From: Pseudomonas antarctica
GTDB taxonomy: Bacteria; Pseudomonadota; Gammaproteobacteria; Pseudomonadales; Pseudomonadaceae
Assembly: GCF_900624995.1 (NCBI RefSeq)
Contig: NZ_UYXQ01000009.1
Span: forward strand, 62,001 to 126,000
Direction of reading: 5' to 3'
Length of the DNA: 64,000 nucleotides
The notes under the pieces were generated by a model. The model saw nothing but the letters and a program-made list of their open reading frames with translations, was not told the DNA's origin and ran no database searches. A program made the position numbers and the translations under genes. This document shows positions 53,950 to 63,593 of the stretch, piece after piece. The stretch's first letter is position 1. The number at the start of each line of letters is the position of its first letter.

Positions 53950-54173
53950 GCCTTACGCGTGTCTGACTGCCGGTTACAGCGCACTGGGCTAAAAAAGCGT
54001 CGTTGTATCAGGCTGATCTTAAAAAGTGAGATCGGATTCAACGGCGCTTTATATCAAGCACGCCGCCCGCCTTGGTGCTTGTCCCACGTGTTCCTGGCAC
54101 AACCACCCACAGCTAAAGAGTGCGACTTTTCTCACCTTACGCTAACCTGCCTCGATGTTTTACGAGGTCGACT
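53950..54173. other. Intergenic region between unit 2 and mpl
   Basis: Contains a 12-bp stem hairpin (53994-54050). No gene is supported. The promoter of mpl is presumably within the last 100 nt but no clear boxes are visible. Confidence 0.5.
53994..54050. terminator. Hairpin after unit 2
   Basis: AAAGCGTCGTTG (53994-54005) pairs with CAACGGCGCTTT (54039-54050) through 12 pairs including one G-T. The loop holds a second small stem. Flanking A- and T-rich ends suggest a bidirectional terminator. Confidence 0.5.
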
Positions 54174-55523
54174 ATGCACATTCATATTCTCGGTATTTGC
54201 GGCACATTCATGGGCTCGATGGCGGTTCTGGCGAAAGAGCTGGGCCACCACGTTACCGGCTCCGACGCCAACGTTTACCCGCCTATGAGCACGCAGCTGC
54301 AGGCCCAGGGTATTGAGTTGACCCAAGGCTACGACCCGTCGCAATTCGACCCGGTACCGGACCTGGTGGTGATCGGCAACGCGATGGTGCGGGGTAACCC
54401 GGCGGTCGAATACGTACTCAATAAAGGCTTGCCGTATGTCTGCGGCCCACGATGGCTGGCGGACCATGTGCTGCAAGGCCGTTGGGTGCTCGCGGTGGCC
54501 GGTACTCACGGCAAGACCACCACCAGCAGCATGCTCGCCTGGGTGCTGGAGCACGCGGGCATGAGCCCGGGCTTTTTGATTGGCGGTGTGCCGCAAAACT
54601 TCTCGGTGTCGGCGCGCTTGGGCGAAACGCCGTTCTTCGTGATCGAGGCGGATGAATACGACAGCGCTTTCTTCGACAAGCGCTCCAAGTTCGTCCATTA
54701 CCGCCCACGCACGGTGATCCTGAACAACCTTGAGTTCGATCACGCGGACATCTTCCCCGATCTGCCAGCCATTGAGCGCCAGTTCCACCACTTGGTGCGT
54801 ACCATTGCGAGTGAAGGCTTGGTGATTTACCCGACGACCGAGCCGGCCTTGCAGCGGGTCATCGACATGGGCTGCTGGACCCCGGTGCAAACTACCGGCG
54901 CGGGTGGGCAATGGCAGGTCAAATTGCTCAGCGAAGACGGCTCTAAATTTGAAGTGCTCTTTGACGGTGGGTCTCAAGGCATCGTCGAGTGGGGCATGAC
55001 TGGCCAACACAACGTCGCCAACGCGTTGGTTACCTTGGCGGCCGCGCGGCATGTGGGCGTGGTGCCATCGATGGGCGTTGCTGCGTTGAGTGCATTCAAA
55101 AGCGTGAAGCGCCGTATGGAAAAAGTCGCTGACGTGAATGGGATTACCATCTACGACGATTTTGCCCACCATCCCACGGCAATCGCGACCACGCTCGATG
55201 GCCTGCGCAAGCGCGTCGGTGACGCCGACATCATTGCTGTTGTGGAGCCGCGTTCCAACTCCATGAAGCTGGGCGCGCACCGTGATGGCCTGCCCGAAAG
55301 CGTCAACGATGCCGACCAAGTGATCTGGTATGCGCCGCCCAACCTCGGCTGGGACCTGCCGGGCATTGCTGCGCTGTGCACCGTGCCGTCTACCGTCTGC
55401 GATTCCATCGAGGGCATCATTGAGCACGTCAAGCGTCAAGCCAAGCCGGGCACCCACATCGTGGTGATGAGCAACGGCGGCTTCGGCGGCCTGCATGGCA
55501 AGTTGGCCGAGGCGCTCAAATGA
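54174..55523 (+). CDS. mpl: UDP-N-acetylmuramate:L-alanyl-gamma-D-glutamyl-meso-diaminopimelate ligase
   Basis: A 449-residue Mur-ligase relative that reattaches recycled murein tripeptide to UDP-MurNAc. N-terminal [20 protein letters not shown] is the nucleotide-binding motif; the ATP loop is [36 protein letters not shown], then [18 protein letters not shown] follow. ATG 54174 is the family start. It overlaps ubiX by 4 nt. Confidence 0.97.
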   Translation: MHIHILGICGTFMGSMAVLAKELGHHVTGSDANVYPPMSTQLQAQGIELTQGYDPSQFDPVPDLVVIGNAMVRGNPAVEYVLNKGLPYVCGPRWLADHVLQGRWVLAVAGTHGKTTTSSMLAWVLEHAGMSPGFLIGGVPQNFSVSARLGETPFFVIEADEYDSAFFDKRSKFVHYRPRTVILNNLEFDHADIFPDLPAIERQFHHLVRTIASEGLVIYPTTEPALQRVIDMGCWTPVQTTGAGGQWQVKLLSEDGSKFEVLFDGGSQGIVEWGMTGQHNVANALVTLAAARHVGVVPSMGVAALSAFKSVKRRMEKVADVNGITIYDDFAHHPTAIATTLDGLRKRVGDADIIAVVEPRSNSMKLGAHRDGLPESVNDADQVIWYAPPNLGWDLPGIAALCTVPSTVCDSIEGIIEHVKRQAKPGTHIVVMSNGGFGGLHGKLAEALK

Positions 55524-56149
55524 GCGGCCCGGAACGCGTCACTCTAGCGATGACCGGTGCCTCCGGCGCGCCCTATGGCTTGCGCCTGCTCGATTGCCTG
55601 GTGCGTGAGGAGCGCGAGGTGCACTTCCTCATCTCCAAGGCCGCGCAACTGGTGATGGCCACCGAGACCGATGTCGCGTTGCCGCCCAAGGTGCAGATGA
55701 TGCAAGCCTTCCTCACCGAATATACGGGGGCGGCGGCGGGGCAGATCAAGGTCTACGGTAAAGAGGATTGGATGTCGCCCGTGGCCTCCGGCTCTGGAGC
55801 GCCGGCGGCGATGGTGGTGGTGCCGTGCTCCACCGGCACGTTGTCGGCGATCGCCACGGGCGCCTGCAACAACCTGATCGAGCGTGCTGCGGACGTGACC
55901 TTGAAGGAGCGTCGCCAGTTGATTCTGGTGCCGCGCGAGGCGCCATATTCGAGCATTCATCTGGAGCACATGCTCAAGTTGTCGAACATGGGCGTGACCA
56001 TCTTGCCGGCATCGCCCGGGTTTTATCACCAGCCGCAGACCATCGATGACCTGGTGGATTTTGTGGTGGCGCGGATTCTCAACCTGCTCAATATTCCTCA
56101 GGACATGCTGCCGCGTTGGGGCGAGCACCATTTGAGCAGCGATGAATAA
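55520..56149 (+). CDS. ubiX: Flavin prenyltransferase UbiX
   Basis: A 209-residue flavoprotein: [20 protein letters not shown] (FMN loop), [40 protein letters not shown] and [16 protein letters not shown]. It attaches dimethylallyl to FMN to make the prenyl-FMN cofactor of UbiD decarboxylase in ubiquinone synthesis. It follows mpl with a 4-nt overlap and overlaps the next gene by 8 nt. Confidence 0.96.
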   Translation: MSGPERVTLAMTGASGAPYGLRLLDCLVREEREVHFLISKAAQLVMATETDVALPPKVQMMQAFLTEYTGAAAGQIKVYGKEDWMSPVASGSGAPAAMVVVPCSTGTLSAIATGACNNLIERAADVTLKERRQLILVPREAPYSSIHLEHMLKLSNMGVTILPASPGFYHQPQTIDDLVDFVVARILNLLNIPQDMLPRWGEHHLSSDE

Positions 56150-56426
56150 GGCCCTGTTGCTGCTGCTGGCGCTGCAACTGACGGGCTGCGCCACTGCGCG
56201 CACGTTGGACGCGGCACAACCTGGCGCGCCGGTGGTGTATGCCGGGACGCGGCTGGATTTGTATGCGATTGACGGCGGCTGTTGCGCCAAGGATCGGTTT
56301 GGCGCTGAGGCGCCGAGCTATCCGCATATTGACCTGCCGGCCAGTGCGTTGCTCGACACGCTGCTGTTGCCACTGTCGGTGTTGACGGTGTTGGGCGTGG
56401 GGTTCAACGCAACGGGTGGTCTATAG
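56142..56426 (+). CDS. YceK/YidQ family lipoprotein
   Basis: A 94-residue lipoprotein ([16 protein letters not shown], lipobox LTGC). The family pattern is visible: [20 protein letters not shown], then [20 protein letters not shown]. Small outer-envelope lipoproteins of unknown role. It starts inside the ubiX end and is likely translated from its message. Confidence 0.87.
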   Translation: MNKALLLLLALQLTGCATARTLDAAQPGAPVVYAGTRLDLYAIDGGCCAKDRFGAEAPSYPHIDLPASALLDTLLLPLSVLTVLGVGFNATGGL

Positions 56427-56462
56427 GTTTGATAGTGCCTGCACTGGCCAATCGCAGGCACG

Positions 56463-56502
56463 CCAGCTCCCACAGGGGAATGCATTCCCCTGTGGGAGCT
56501 GG
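56463..56502. repeat. Perfect 40-bp palindrome (REP class with TGTGGGAGCTGG)
   Basis: CCAGCTCCCACAGGGGAATG (56463-56482) is followed immediately by its exact complement to 56502, with no spacer. The end TGTGGGAGCTGG is a known Pseudomonas REP-type sequence. It sits between convergent genes and would form a hairpin in both transcripts. Confidence 0.92.
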
Positions 56503-56545
56503 GAACTGGCTTGTCTGCGGTGAGGCCCGATCAATCACGGCAAAT

Positions 56546-57187
56546 TTATTTGCCCAGCTTGCGCAACTCATCCGACTCCACCACCCGCACCCCATCCTGC
56601 TCTTCCAGCGCCAGGCGCCACATGGCCCGGGCCAGTTCGCAGACTTCAATGCCGTGGTATTTGCCTGGAATCAATCGCGACAACGGCCCTGCCAGTTGTT
56701 CGGCCAGGCGCGGTTCCAAGCGTTCCCCCAGCAACAGCGAAGGTCGCACGATGGTCAGTTGTGGCCAGTTCTGGGCCTTCAGCGCCTGTTCCATTTCGCC
56801 TTTGACGCGGTTGTAGAAGATCGAGGATTTCGGGTCGGCGCCAATCGCGCTGATCACGATCAAGTGCCGCGCGCCCATTTCCCGTGCGCGCCTGGCGAAG
56901 GCCACGACCATGTCCAGGTCAACGGCGCGGAACGCGGCTTCGGAGCCGGCCTGTTTGAGGGTGGTGCCCAGGCAGCAGAAGGCGATATCGACCTGGCCGC
57001 TCAGTTGCGGCAGGAACACCGCGGGGTCGCCCACCGGGTTTTCCAGGCGCAGGTGTTCGGCCAGCGGCTTACGGCTAGGCGCCAGTACGCGGGTCACAGT
57101 CGGTTCGTTGAGCAGGCGGTCAAGCAGGTGTTCGCCGGTAAGGCCTGAGGCGCCAGCGAGCAAGATATGTTGTGGTGTCAGGTACAT
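56546..57187 (-). CDS. NAD(P)-binding Rossmann-fold oxidoreductase (atypical SDR)
   Basis: A 213-residue protein: [20 protein letters not shown] (Gly-x-x-Gly-x-x-Gly nucleotide loop), [40 protein letters not shown] (Tyr-x-x-x-Lys, YNRVK) and [13 protein letters not shown]. It resembles the HTATIP2/NAD(P)H-binding subgroup; substrate unknown. It is read convergently with the YceK-like gene. Confidence 0.87.
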   Translation of the reverse strand: MYLTPQHILLAGASGLTGEHLLDRLLNEPTVTRVLAPSRKPLAEHLRLENPVGDPAVFLPQLSGQVDIAFCCLGTTLKQAGSEAAFRAVDLDMVVAFARRAREMGARHLIVISAIGADPKSSIFYNRVKGEMEQALKAQNWPQLTIVRPSLLLGERLEPRLAEQLAGPLSRLIPGKYHGIEVCELARAMWRLALEEQDGVRVVESDELRKLGK

Positions 57188-57216
57188 GGTGTTTTCCCCT
57201 TGTTACACGTTACAGC

Positions 57217-58935
57217 TTAGTTGCCTTTGGCTTCCTTGCTATTCATTGAGACGCTTTCGAGCGCCTTTCGTGCCTGCTGTTTACGTAATAATTGCCAATG
57301 GGCGATCACGCCTTTGGGGGCCCATATCTGCGGTTCGGAGGCTTCGAAGTTATCCGCCTGTTCGCGCTCGGCGACATGCATTTGTGCCAGTTTGAAGGCC
57401 TGCTGCAAGTCGTCGGTCTGATTGAACGCCTGTGCGAACAGGGCATCACCGAAGTAGGTGAAATCTGCTTCTTCGGAGCAACCGAAGGACACGCGATCAG
57501 CGCGCGAGGCCGTCATGATCAGCGTGCGCTCATCCTTCAGTGCCGGGATGAACCCGCCGGAGTAGCAGGCGGAAATCACAATGATCTTGTCGCGGTTTTT
57601 CAGCGGGGCGAGCACTGCCGCCAGCTCATCGGCAGGCAGGTCGGCCAGTTCCATGCGCGGCTGGTCCAGCACCAGTTCATGTTCATGGGTGCCGTGACTG
57701 GTCATGTAGATAAACACCAGGTCTTCCGGCCCTGTGCGCTCGGCCAGGGTTTGCACGGCGCGGCGCAGGCTTTCGCGGGTGGCCAGCGGGCGGTCGGCGA
57801 TGTGATCACGATGATTGACCAGGCGAATCTGCCCACGCGCGCCGAAACGGGTCGCGAGCATGTTGCTGACGTAATCGGCCTCGCGCAGGAACACGCTTTG
57901 TTTACCGTCACCGGCCACTGCCAAGGTGTACAGCTCTACCGCGGGGGTGGAGGCGGGCACGGCGGCAAGGGCGGCGTCCAGCAAGCGGCCTTGGGCCAGT
58001 ATGCCGATTTCCAGAGGGTCGGGCAGCAGCTTGCCATCGGCATCGCGTACGCGCATGCCATTGACCCAAGTGCCGGCCTCTACAGTGCCGTCGGTGAGCA
58101 CGAGCGTGCCTTTGCCTTGATAGCTGTCGCTGTCGAAGCCGCCGATATAAAAGCTGCCATCGGTGAGGTTCAAGCGGCCTTCGCCGGTGAAGCGCCAGTC
58201 GCGGAATTGGCCGACATAGTGGCTGGCGTCAACACCGATCAACTCGCCTTTGCCGCTGAGCGCACCTTCCTTGAACTGGCCGATCCACACGTCGCCGTCG
58301 GCGTTTTCGTAGCGACCTTTGCCGTTGAGCTGGTTCTGTTTGAACTGGCCGACATAGATGTCGCCGTCGGCGCTGTTGAAGGTGCCGTTGCCTTCGAGTT
58401 GGCCATCGACAAAGTGGCCGCTGAACTGGTTGCCGCTGTCGTCGTTGCGTTGGCCTTCGCCGTTCGGCTTGCCGTGGGCGAACTGGCCCTGGTATTGGCT
58501 GCCGTCGGCCAGCTCCAGGCGCCCGAGGCCCGAATACTGGTCGTCCTTGAATTCGCCGCGATAGGTCATTTGCCCCTCTTTGAGGGTGCCTTCGCCGTTG
58601 CGCCGACCGTTTTTGAAACCGCCGACATAGCTGCTGCCAGCGGTGGTCAAGCTGCCCTGGCCGTCGAACAGGCCTTGCTTGAACTGGCCTTTATAGACCT
58701 CGCCGTTGCTGCCGTGCCATTCACCCTGGCCATGCCACTGGCCTTTATCGAACTGGCCGGCGTACCAACTACCATTGGGGTAGTCGACCCGGCCCTGGCC
58801 TTGCAGCAAACCATTGACCACATCACCCCGGTAACGGCCACCGTCGGGCAGGCGCGCATCGGGCGGCAACAGCGATTCGCCGTCTCCGCACGCGGTGAGC
58901 AACAGGGCAAGGGCAAGGGGGGCGAGTGGGCGCAT
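57217..58935 (-). CDS. Lipoprotein with twelve MORN repeats and a C13 (legumain/caspase-like) peptidase domain
   Basis: A 572-residue protein. The start at 58935 gives a lipoprotein signal (MRPLAPLALALLLTAC). Residues ~35-300 hold about twelve MORN repeats (pattern Y-x-G-x-F, G-x-G), such as WYAGQFDKGQWHGQGEWHG. The C-terminal half is a peptidase C13 domain with the His in FIYMTSHGTHEHEL and Cys in IIVISACYSGGF. Both catalytic residues are intact, so an active Asn- or Arg-type endopeptidase at the envelope is plausible. Its targets are unknown. Confidence 0.88.
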   Translation of the reverse strand: MRPLAPLALALLLTACGDGESLLPPDARLPDGGRYRGDVVNGLLQGQGRVDYPNGSWYAGQFDKGQWHGQGEWHGSNGEVYKGQFKQGLFDGQGSLTTAGSSYVGGFKNGRRNGEGTLKEGQMTYRGEFKDDQYSGLGRLELADGSQYQGQFAHGKPNGEGQRNDDSGNQFSGHFVDGQLEGNGTFNSADGDIYVGQFKQNQLNGKGRYENADGDVWIGQFKEGALSGKGELIGVDASHYVGQFRDWRFTGEGRLNLTDGSFYIGGFDSDSYQGKGTLVLTDGTVEAGTWVNGMRVRDADGKLLPDPLEIGILAQGRLLDAALAAVPASTPAVELYTLAVAGDGKQSVFLREADYVSNMLATRFGARGQIRLVNHRDHIADRPLATRESLRRAVQTLAERTGPEDLVFIYMTSHGTHEHELVLDQPRMELADLPADELAAVLAPLKNRDKIIVISACYSGGFIPALKDERTLIMTASRADRVSFGCSEEADFTYFGDALFAQAFNQTDDLQQAFKLAQMHVAEREQADNFEASEPQIWAPKGVIAHWQLLRKQQARKALESVSMNSKEAKGN

Positions 58936-59040
58936 AGCGGGATCCGGATAATTGAGCGCCGAGTATGCCGCAGCCGCAGGATTCATACATAAATTTACAT
59001 ACACTGTGGCAAGGTTTATTGCCTCGCCACAGGCACGGCC

Positions 59041-59496
59041 TTACACGAAGTAGAGTGACAACGACTCAGCGACGTAAGCGGGCTTTTCCTGGCCTTCGAT
59101 TTCCAGGGTGGCGGTGGCCTTAAGTAGCCATTGGCCAGGCTTTTTCTCGGTGACCTCGTTAAGTGTCACGTTCAGGCGGACCTTGGAGTCAACCTTCACC
59201 GGCTGGATGAAACGCACACTGTCCAGGCCATAGTTGACCGCCATCTTCAGGCCCTCGGGCATGATCAGGATGTCTTCCATCAGCTTGGGCATCAGCGACA
59301 GCGACAGGAAACCGTGGGCGATGGTGCTGCCGAATGGCGTCTTGGCGGCCTTGACCGGGTCGACGTGGATGAACTGATGATCGCCAGTGGCCTCAGCGAA
59401 CAGGTTGATACGCGCCTGGTCGATGGTGAGCCATTCGGAACGTCCCAGTTCCTTGCCGACATAATCTTTGAGCTGCGCTACAGGTACATAGGGCAT
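59041..59496 (-). CDS. MaoC-like (R)-specific enoyl-CoA hydratase
   Basis: A 151-residue single hot-dog-fold protein with the hydratase-2 motif AEATGDHQFIHVDP (Asp/His catalytic pair) and GSTIAHGFLSLSLMPKL. It hydrates enoyl-CoA, feeding (R)-3-hydroxyacyl-CoA to other pathways. It is 105 nt upstream of the MORN/C13 gene on the same strand. Confidence 0.92.
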   Translation of the reverse strand: MPYVPVAQLKDYVGKELGRSEWLTIDQARINLFAEATGDHQFIHVDPVKAAKTPFGSTIAHGFLSLSLMPKLMEDILIMPEGLKMAVNYGLDSVRFIQPVKVDSKVRLNVTLNEVTEKKPGQWLLKATATLEIEGQEKPAYVAESLSLYFV

Positions 59497-59653
59497 TGCG
59501 ACTCTCCTTGGTTCATCGTTTTTATAGGTGTGCGAAATCCATGTTAGATCATCATGGGCAATCTACCCGGTCAACCCACCATGCTTTTGGCGAATGCCGG
59601 AGCATAGGGCAGGCGTGCTTATAATGCGGATGAGTTTTTAGGGGGAACAACGG

Positions 59654-60007
59654 ATGCTGTTACGGGGCCTGAGTTGGCTGGTGCTGTTTCAATTGATCGG
59701 CACCGCGATCAACCATTTGCTGCTGCCGGTGCTGCCGGGGCCGATCATCGGCTTGCTGTTGATGCTCGGTTTTTTGATTTGGCGCGGCGAAGTCGGCGAG
59801 CCCCTGAGCCTGGCTGCCAGTAGCCTGTTGCGCTATTTACCGCTGCTGCTGGTGCCGCCGGCCGTGGGCGTGATGGTGTATGCCAAGGACATCGTCGCTG
59901 ACTTTTGGGCCATCGTCGGTGCATTGGTACTGTCGCTGGTGGTCGCCATGGGCTTTGTCGGCGTGTTCATGCAGCACCTGGTCAAGCGCAAGGAGAAGGA
60001 TCGATGA
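59654..60007 (+). CDS. cidA: CidA/LrgA family holin-like protein
   Basis: A 117-residue membrane protein with four helices: LSWLVLFQLIGTAINHLLLP, then LPGPIIGLLLMLGFLIWRGE and YLPLLLVPPAVGVMVYAKDI. It works with LrgB in control of autolysis or export of small metabolites. A -10-like TATAAT is at 59620-59625, 34 nt before the start; GGGGGAAC is the ribosome-binding site. It overlaps lrgB by 4 nt. Confidence 0.93.
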   Translation: MLLRGLSWLVLFQLIGTAINHLLLPVLPGPIIGLLLMLGFLIWRGEVGEPLSLAASSLLRYLPLLLVPPAVGVMVYAKDIVADFWAIVGALVLSLVVAMGFVGVFMQHLVKRKEKDR

Positions 60008-60720
60008 TCTTCGACTGGCATGGCGCGTGGACCGCTGTGATTCATCACCCACTGTTCGGCATCGGTATCACCCTCGGCGCTTATCAACTGGTGCTGGCGG
60101 CATTCGAGAAAACCCGCTGGGTCTTCCTGCAGCCGGTACTGGTGTCCATGCTGCTGGTGATCGGCGTGTTGCTCACCTGCGGCCTGACCTACGCCGAGTA
60201 CCGCAAGAGCACCGAGATCATGGGCATCCTGCTCGGCCCCGCGACGGTGGCCCTGGCCGTGCCGTTGTTCCTGAACCTGCGCCGGATTCGCCAATTGTTC
60301 TGGCCGATTTTTACTACGCTGGTGATAGGTGGCGTGTTGGTCACTGGCCTGTGTGTGCTGCTGGGCTGGTGGTTTGGCGCTGAACACATGATGCTGATGA
60401 CCATGGCGCCCAAGTCGGTGACGTCGCCGATTGCCATGCTGGTGGCCGAGCAGATCGGCGGCGTTGCCGCATTGGCGGCAGTGTTTGTGCTGATCACCGG
60501 CGTGGTCGGCGCAATGATCGGCCCGGCGTACCTGTCGCGCCTGGGCGTGCGCAGCCCTGAGGCACGTGGCATGGCGCTGGGCATGACGGCCCACGCCGTC
60601 GGCACGTCGGTGGCGCTGCAGGAAAGTGAAGAGTGCGGCGCCTTTGCGGCGCTGGCCATGAGTCTGATGGGCGTGGCCACGGCGGTGTTCCTGCCGCTGG
60701 CCGTGTCCGTGATTGTTTAA
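60004..60720 (+). CDS. lrgB: LrgB family membrane protein
   Basis: A 238-residue membrane protein: HHPLFGIGITLGAYQLVLAA, STEIMGILLGPATVALAVPL, TMAPKSVTSPIAMLVAEQIG and GMALGMTAHAVGTSVALQES. It is the partner of CidA/LrgA. ATG 60004 overlaps the cidA stop (ATGA), the usual gene order. Confidence 0.95.
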   Translation: MIFDWHGAWTAVIHHPLFGIGITLGAYQLVLAAFEKTRWVFLQPVLVSMLLVIGVLLTCGLTYAEYRKSTEIMGILLGPATVALAVPLFLNLRRIRQLFWPIFTTLVIGGVLVTGLCVLLGWWFGAEHMMLMTMAPKSVTSPIAMLVAEQIGGVAALAAVFVLITGVVGAMIGPAYLSRLGVRSPEARGMALGMTAHAVGTSVALQESEECGAFAALAMSLMGVATAVFLPLAVSVIV

Positions 60721-60741
60721 ACCGGGTTTAAGGAAACCTCT

Positions 60742-61335
60742 ATGAGTCTGGCGCTGTTCCCGCTCAATACCGTGCTGTTCCCTGGCTGCACCCTCGACTT
60801 GCAACTGTTCGAGGCGCGCTACTTGGACATGATCAGCCGCTGCATGAAAAAGGGCGAAAGCTTCGGCGTGGTGTGCATCCTCGACGGCAGGGAAGTGGGC
60901 ATGGCCCCGGACGGCTACGCGCTGATCGGCTGTGAAGCGCTGATTCGCGACTTCAAACAACAGGACAACGGCCTGCTGGGGATTCGCGTCGAAGGCGGGC
61001 GCAGGTTCCGCGTGCGTGACGCCGGGGTGCAGAAGGACCAGTTGCTGGTGGCTGAAGTGCAGTGGCTCGAAGAGCTGCCGGACCCGCCGCTGGAAGAAGA
61101 GGACGCCGACCTGCTGGCGTTGCTCCAGGCTCTGGCCGAACACCCGATGGTCGCCTCGCTGGACATGGGCACTCATGCCGAGGGTCAGCAAGCCTTGGCC
61201 AACCAGCTTGCTTATCTATTGCCGTTCACCGAGGCCGACAAGATCGACCTGCTGCAACTCGACGACCCGCAGCAACGCCTGGACGCAATCCAGATGTTGC
61301 TCGATGAGTTGCAGGGCGAACTCTTCACTCAATAG
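60742..61335 (+). CDS. Lon N-terminal-like (LON substrate-binding domain) protein
   Basis: A 197-residue protein: MSLALFPLNTVLFPGCTLDL, then QLFEARYLDMISRCMKKGE, FGVVCILDGREVG and IRVEGGRRFRVRD. It corresponds to the substrate-binding domain of Lon without ATPase or protease. Role unknown. Its stop overlaps the convergent DedA-PAP2 gene by 7 nt. Confidence 0.92.
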   Translation: MSLALFPLNTVLFPGCTLDLQLFEARYLDMISRCMKKGESFGVVCILDGREVGMAPDGYALIGCEALIRDFKQQDNGLLGIRVEGGRRFRVRDAGVQKDQLLVAEVQWLEELPDPPLEEEDADLLALLQALAEHPMVASLDMGTHAEGQQALANQLAYLLPFTEADKIDLLQLDDPQQRLDAIQMLLDELQGELFTQ

Positions 61336-62645
61336 GCATAACGCAGCAGGGCGTGGGGCGTGCCGGTGAGCGCGATAAAACTCAGCACTGCCACGATGGC
61401 CGGTAGCAGTAGCCACCAGGTTTTTTGCGGCATGGCCGGCAGCGGGCTTCGAGACTGGATGAGGGTCAGGCTGAACGCGCACACCGTCATTGCCAGCAGC
61501 GTGCCGGCCAGGATATCCGTGGGCCAATGCGCCCCCAGGTACACCCGCGACAGCGCAATGAAAGCGGCCGGCATACACCCCAGTAGCATCCAGGTCAGGC
61601 GCAAGCGCGTGGGTTGCCCGCGACCGGCCAGCACGGCCAGCGCCAGGAAAAACGCAAAGGCGCCGGAGGCGTGGCCACTGGGCATGCTGAAACTGGTCAG
61701 TGGGTCCGTCAGGATTTCCGGGCGACCCCGGGCGAAAAACAGCTTGGTGCCGGTATTGATTACCGCCGCCCCGGCCAGGGTGGCACCGACGAACACGGCA
61801 TGGCGCCACTGTCGCGCCAGCAGTAACAAGCCGGTGAACACCGCACTGGCGACAAACATCTTCTTGAACTCACCCAACTGGGTGATGCGCACCATCACCT
61901 CGTCCAGCCAGGGGCTGCGATGTTCCTGCACCAGTGCGCTCAGGCCCTGATCGAAGTCATTGAGGTGCGGGTAGCCGATAAACAGCGCGATCAACAGCGT
62001 CAGGCTGGCGCAGCCGATCAATAAGGTGGCGCGACGATGGCCGCGCAGGCTGCTGTTCAAACTCAGCCCCAGCAATATCGCCAAACAGGCTGCGACAATG
62101 CCGGCTTCCGGCCAGAAGCCTTCCGGCAATGGCAAGCGGAACGCGGCGCCGGCCGCCCAGCCGGGCAGCAGATAAGCTACTGACCAACCGGCTGCCGCCA
62201 GGATGCTCACGGCGGCAAAGCGTGGGAAGGGCATGTCGCACATGCCGGCGACCATCGGCAGCATGGGGCGCAACGGGCCGATGAAGCGTCCTACCAGCAG
62301 GCTGGCGATGCCGTACTTATGGAAGTAGGTTTCTGCGCCATTCATCCATTCAGGGTGGTGGCGTAAGCCGGGCAGGCGCCGGATGTTCTGATGGAAATGC
62401 CGGCCCAGGTAGTAGGAAACTCCGTCACCCAACAGGCCACCGAGGAAACCCATCAGCAGGGTTTCACTCAAGGACAGCGCACCGCTGCCGGCCAGCGCCG
62501 CAATGGCAGACAGCAACACCGTGCCCGGCACGATCAACCCGGCGATGGCCAGGCACTCCACGCACGCGACGATAAACACCGCCACGGCCAGCCATTCTGG
62601 GTTCAGGGTCAGCCAGCCGGTAATGCTATCGAGCCATTGGCCCAT
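61329..62645 (-). CDS. DedA-PAP2 phosphatase fusion membrane protein
   Basis: A 438-residue protein of two membrane domains. The N-terminal DedA part (~1-200) has VPGTVLLSAIAALAGSGALS, FLGGLLGDGVSYYLGRHFHQ and FIGPLRPMLPMVAGMCDMPF. The C-terminal PAP2 phosphatase has KLFFARGRPEILTD, SFSMPSGHASGAFAFFLALA and ALSRVYLGAHWPTDILAG, the three acid-phosphatase motifs with catalytic His. This fusion is recurrent in proteobacteria and probably handles undecaprenyl or other lipid phosphates. ATG 62645 is preferred to GTG 62654 for its GGAG spacing. Confidence 0.92.
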   Translation of the reverse strand: MGQWLDSITGWLTLNPEWLAVAVFIVACVECLAIAGLIVPGTVLLSAIAALAGSGALSLSETLLMGFLGGLLGDGVSYYLGRHFHQNIRRLPGLRHHPEWMNGAETYFHKYGIASLLVGRFIGPLRPMLPMVAGMCDMPFPRFAAVSILAAAGWSVAYLLPGWAAGAAFRLPLPEGFWPEAGIVAACLAILLGLSLNSSLRGHRRATLLIGCASLTLLIALFIGYPHLNDFDQGLSALVQEHRSPWLDEVMVRITQLGEFKKMFVASAVFTGLLLLARQWRHAVFVGATLAGAAVINTGTKLFFARGRPEILTDPLTSFSMPSGHASGAFAFFLALAVLAGRGQPTRLRLTWMLLGCMPAAFIALSRVYLGAHWPTDILAGTLLAMTVCAFSLTLIQSRSPLPAMPQKTWWLLLPAIVAVLSFIALTGTPHALLRYAY

Positions 62646-62696
62646 ACAATCCACTCCATGTATGTCAGACGAAACCTGAGGCAGTGAAGATCAACT

Positions 62697-62717
62697 GTGG
62701 GAGCAGCTGTGCTGCAG
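62697..62717. repeat. Solitary REP-like half (TGTGGGAGCAGCTGTGCTGC)
   Basis: A single TGTGGGAGC half followed by the small inverted repeat GCAGC/GCTGC, between the DedA-PAP2 start and the end of the glycosylase gene. It is a decayed or singlet REP. Confidence 0.5.
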
Positions 62718-62736
62718 GTTTCAATTTTCAGTCTGT

Positions 62737-63420
62737 TCAAATCAAAAAATAATCGCGGCCTTCGACCTGGCCCCGACGCAACGGGTTCCTGGTGCAATAA
62801 GGCGCATAGCCCGCATCGACGAAGCGGTACATCAAATGTTCATCGCGACCACTGGGAATGCCCAGGCGGGTCGTCTGAATGATCTGCGTCGGTGTCTGGC
62901 CTACGTCTTCAACGTAGAGCCGTTCCTGGTCAAAACGTTTGGCGTCCCACATCGGCACTTTCAGCCCGAGGGCTTTACACAGCAGGGTCTGGCCGGCGCA
63001 GAGTTTTTGCGAAGGGCGCGGATGGCCGTTGGCGTCCGGGTTGTTCAGCAGCATCTGCGCCAGGCTGGCTGGGCCACAGATGTTATCGACCCAGGGGTAG
63101 GCTGATTTGATCAGCACGGCATTACCCGGGCCTTGCGCGCTGAAGTTCAGCGAATCGCCACCACGTGCGTAGTACATATAGATATGCCCACCATCCAGAA
63201 ACAAAGCCTTACGTTTTTCTGTGTAGCCGAGTGAGGCGTGGCTGCCTTTTTCGGCCACGTAATAGGCCTCGGTTTCAATAATTCGCGCTGAAAGCCACGT
63301 ATCGCCGACACGATGGCGTATGACTTTCCCGAGTAATTCCCGCGCAAGAACTTGCGCGTCGCGGTCGAAGAAGCGGTCGGGCAGGGCGCCGGCGGGGATC
63401 TTGGGGGCAAAACTGGACAT
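62737..63420 (-). CDS. mpg: 3-methyladenine DNA glycosylase (AAG/MPG family)
   Basis: A 227-residue protein: PDRFFDRDAQVLARELLGKV, IIETEAYYVAEKGSHASLGY (catalytic Glu and metal-free fold), FLDGGHIYMYYARGGDSLNF and LCAGQTLLCKALGL. It removes alkylated purines such as 3-methyladenine in base excision repair. It stands alone on the minus strand, divergent from proA. Confidence 0.95.
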   Translation of the reverse strand: MSSFAPKIPAGALPDRFFDRDAQVLARELLGKVIRHRVGDTWLSARIIETEAYYVAEKGSHASLGYTEKRKALFLDGGHIYMYYARGGDSLNFSAQGPGNAVLIKSAYPWVDNICGPASLAQMLLNNPDANGHPRPSQKLCAGQTLLCKALGLKVPMWDAKRFDQERLYVEDVGQTPTQIIQTTRLGIPSGRDEHLMYRFVDAGYAPYCTRNPLRRGQVEGRDYFLI

Positions 63421-63593
63421 GGCGACAAGGTTAATACGGCTAAATGTGACCGAATAATAACAACTCCCACCTTAATTACCGCTGAACCCCAAGTTTTTAC
63501 AGTTCATTTCGACCATCCGCCCCACACCGCTGTCAGTCGGGCGGCGTCACAGCTATAATCTGCCGCTTTCCTCTTTGCCAAGACTCCCCGACC

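Noticed and set aside
54132..55496. 454-codon open frame on the minus strand
   Set aside because: It lies opposite mpl and its translation has no recognisable domain; long antisense frames are expected in GC-rich genes.
57292..58992. 566-codon open frame on the plus strand
   Set aside because: Antisense to the MORN/C13 gene; its Ala/Val-rich repeats simply mirror the MORN repeats.
59833..61191. 452-codon open frame on the minus strand
   Set aside because: His/Gln-rich shadow of cidA, lrgB and the LON-domain gene.
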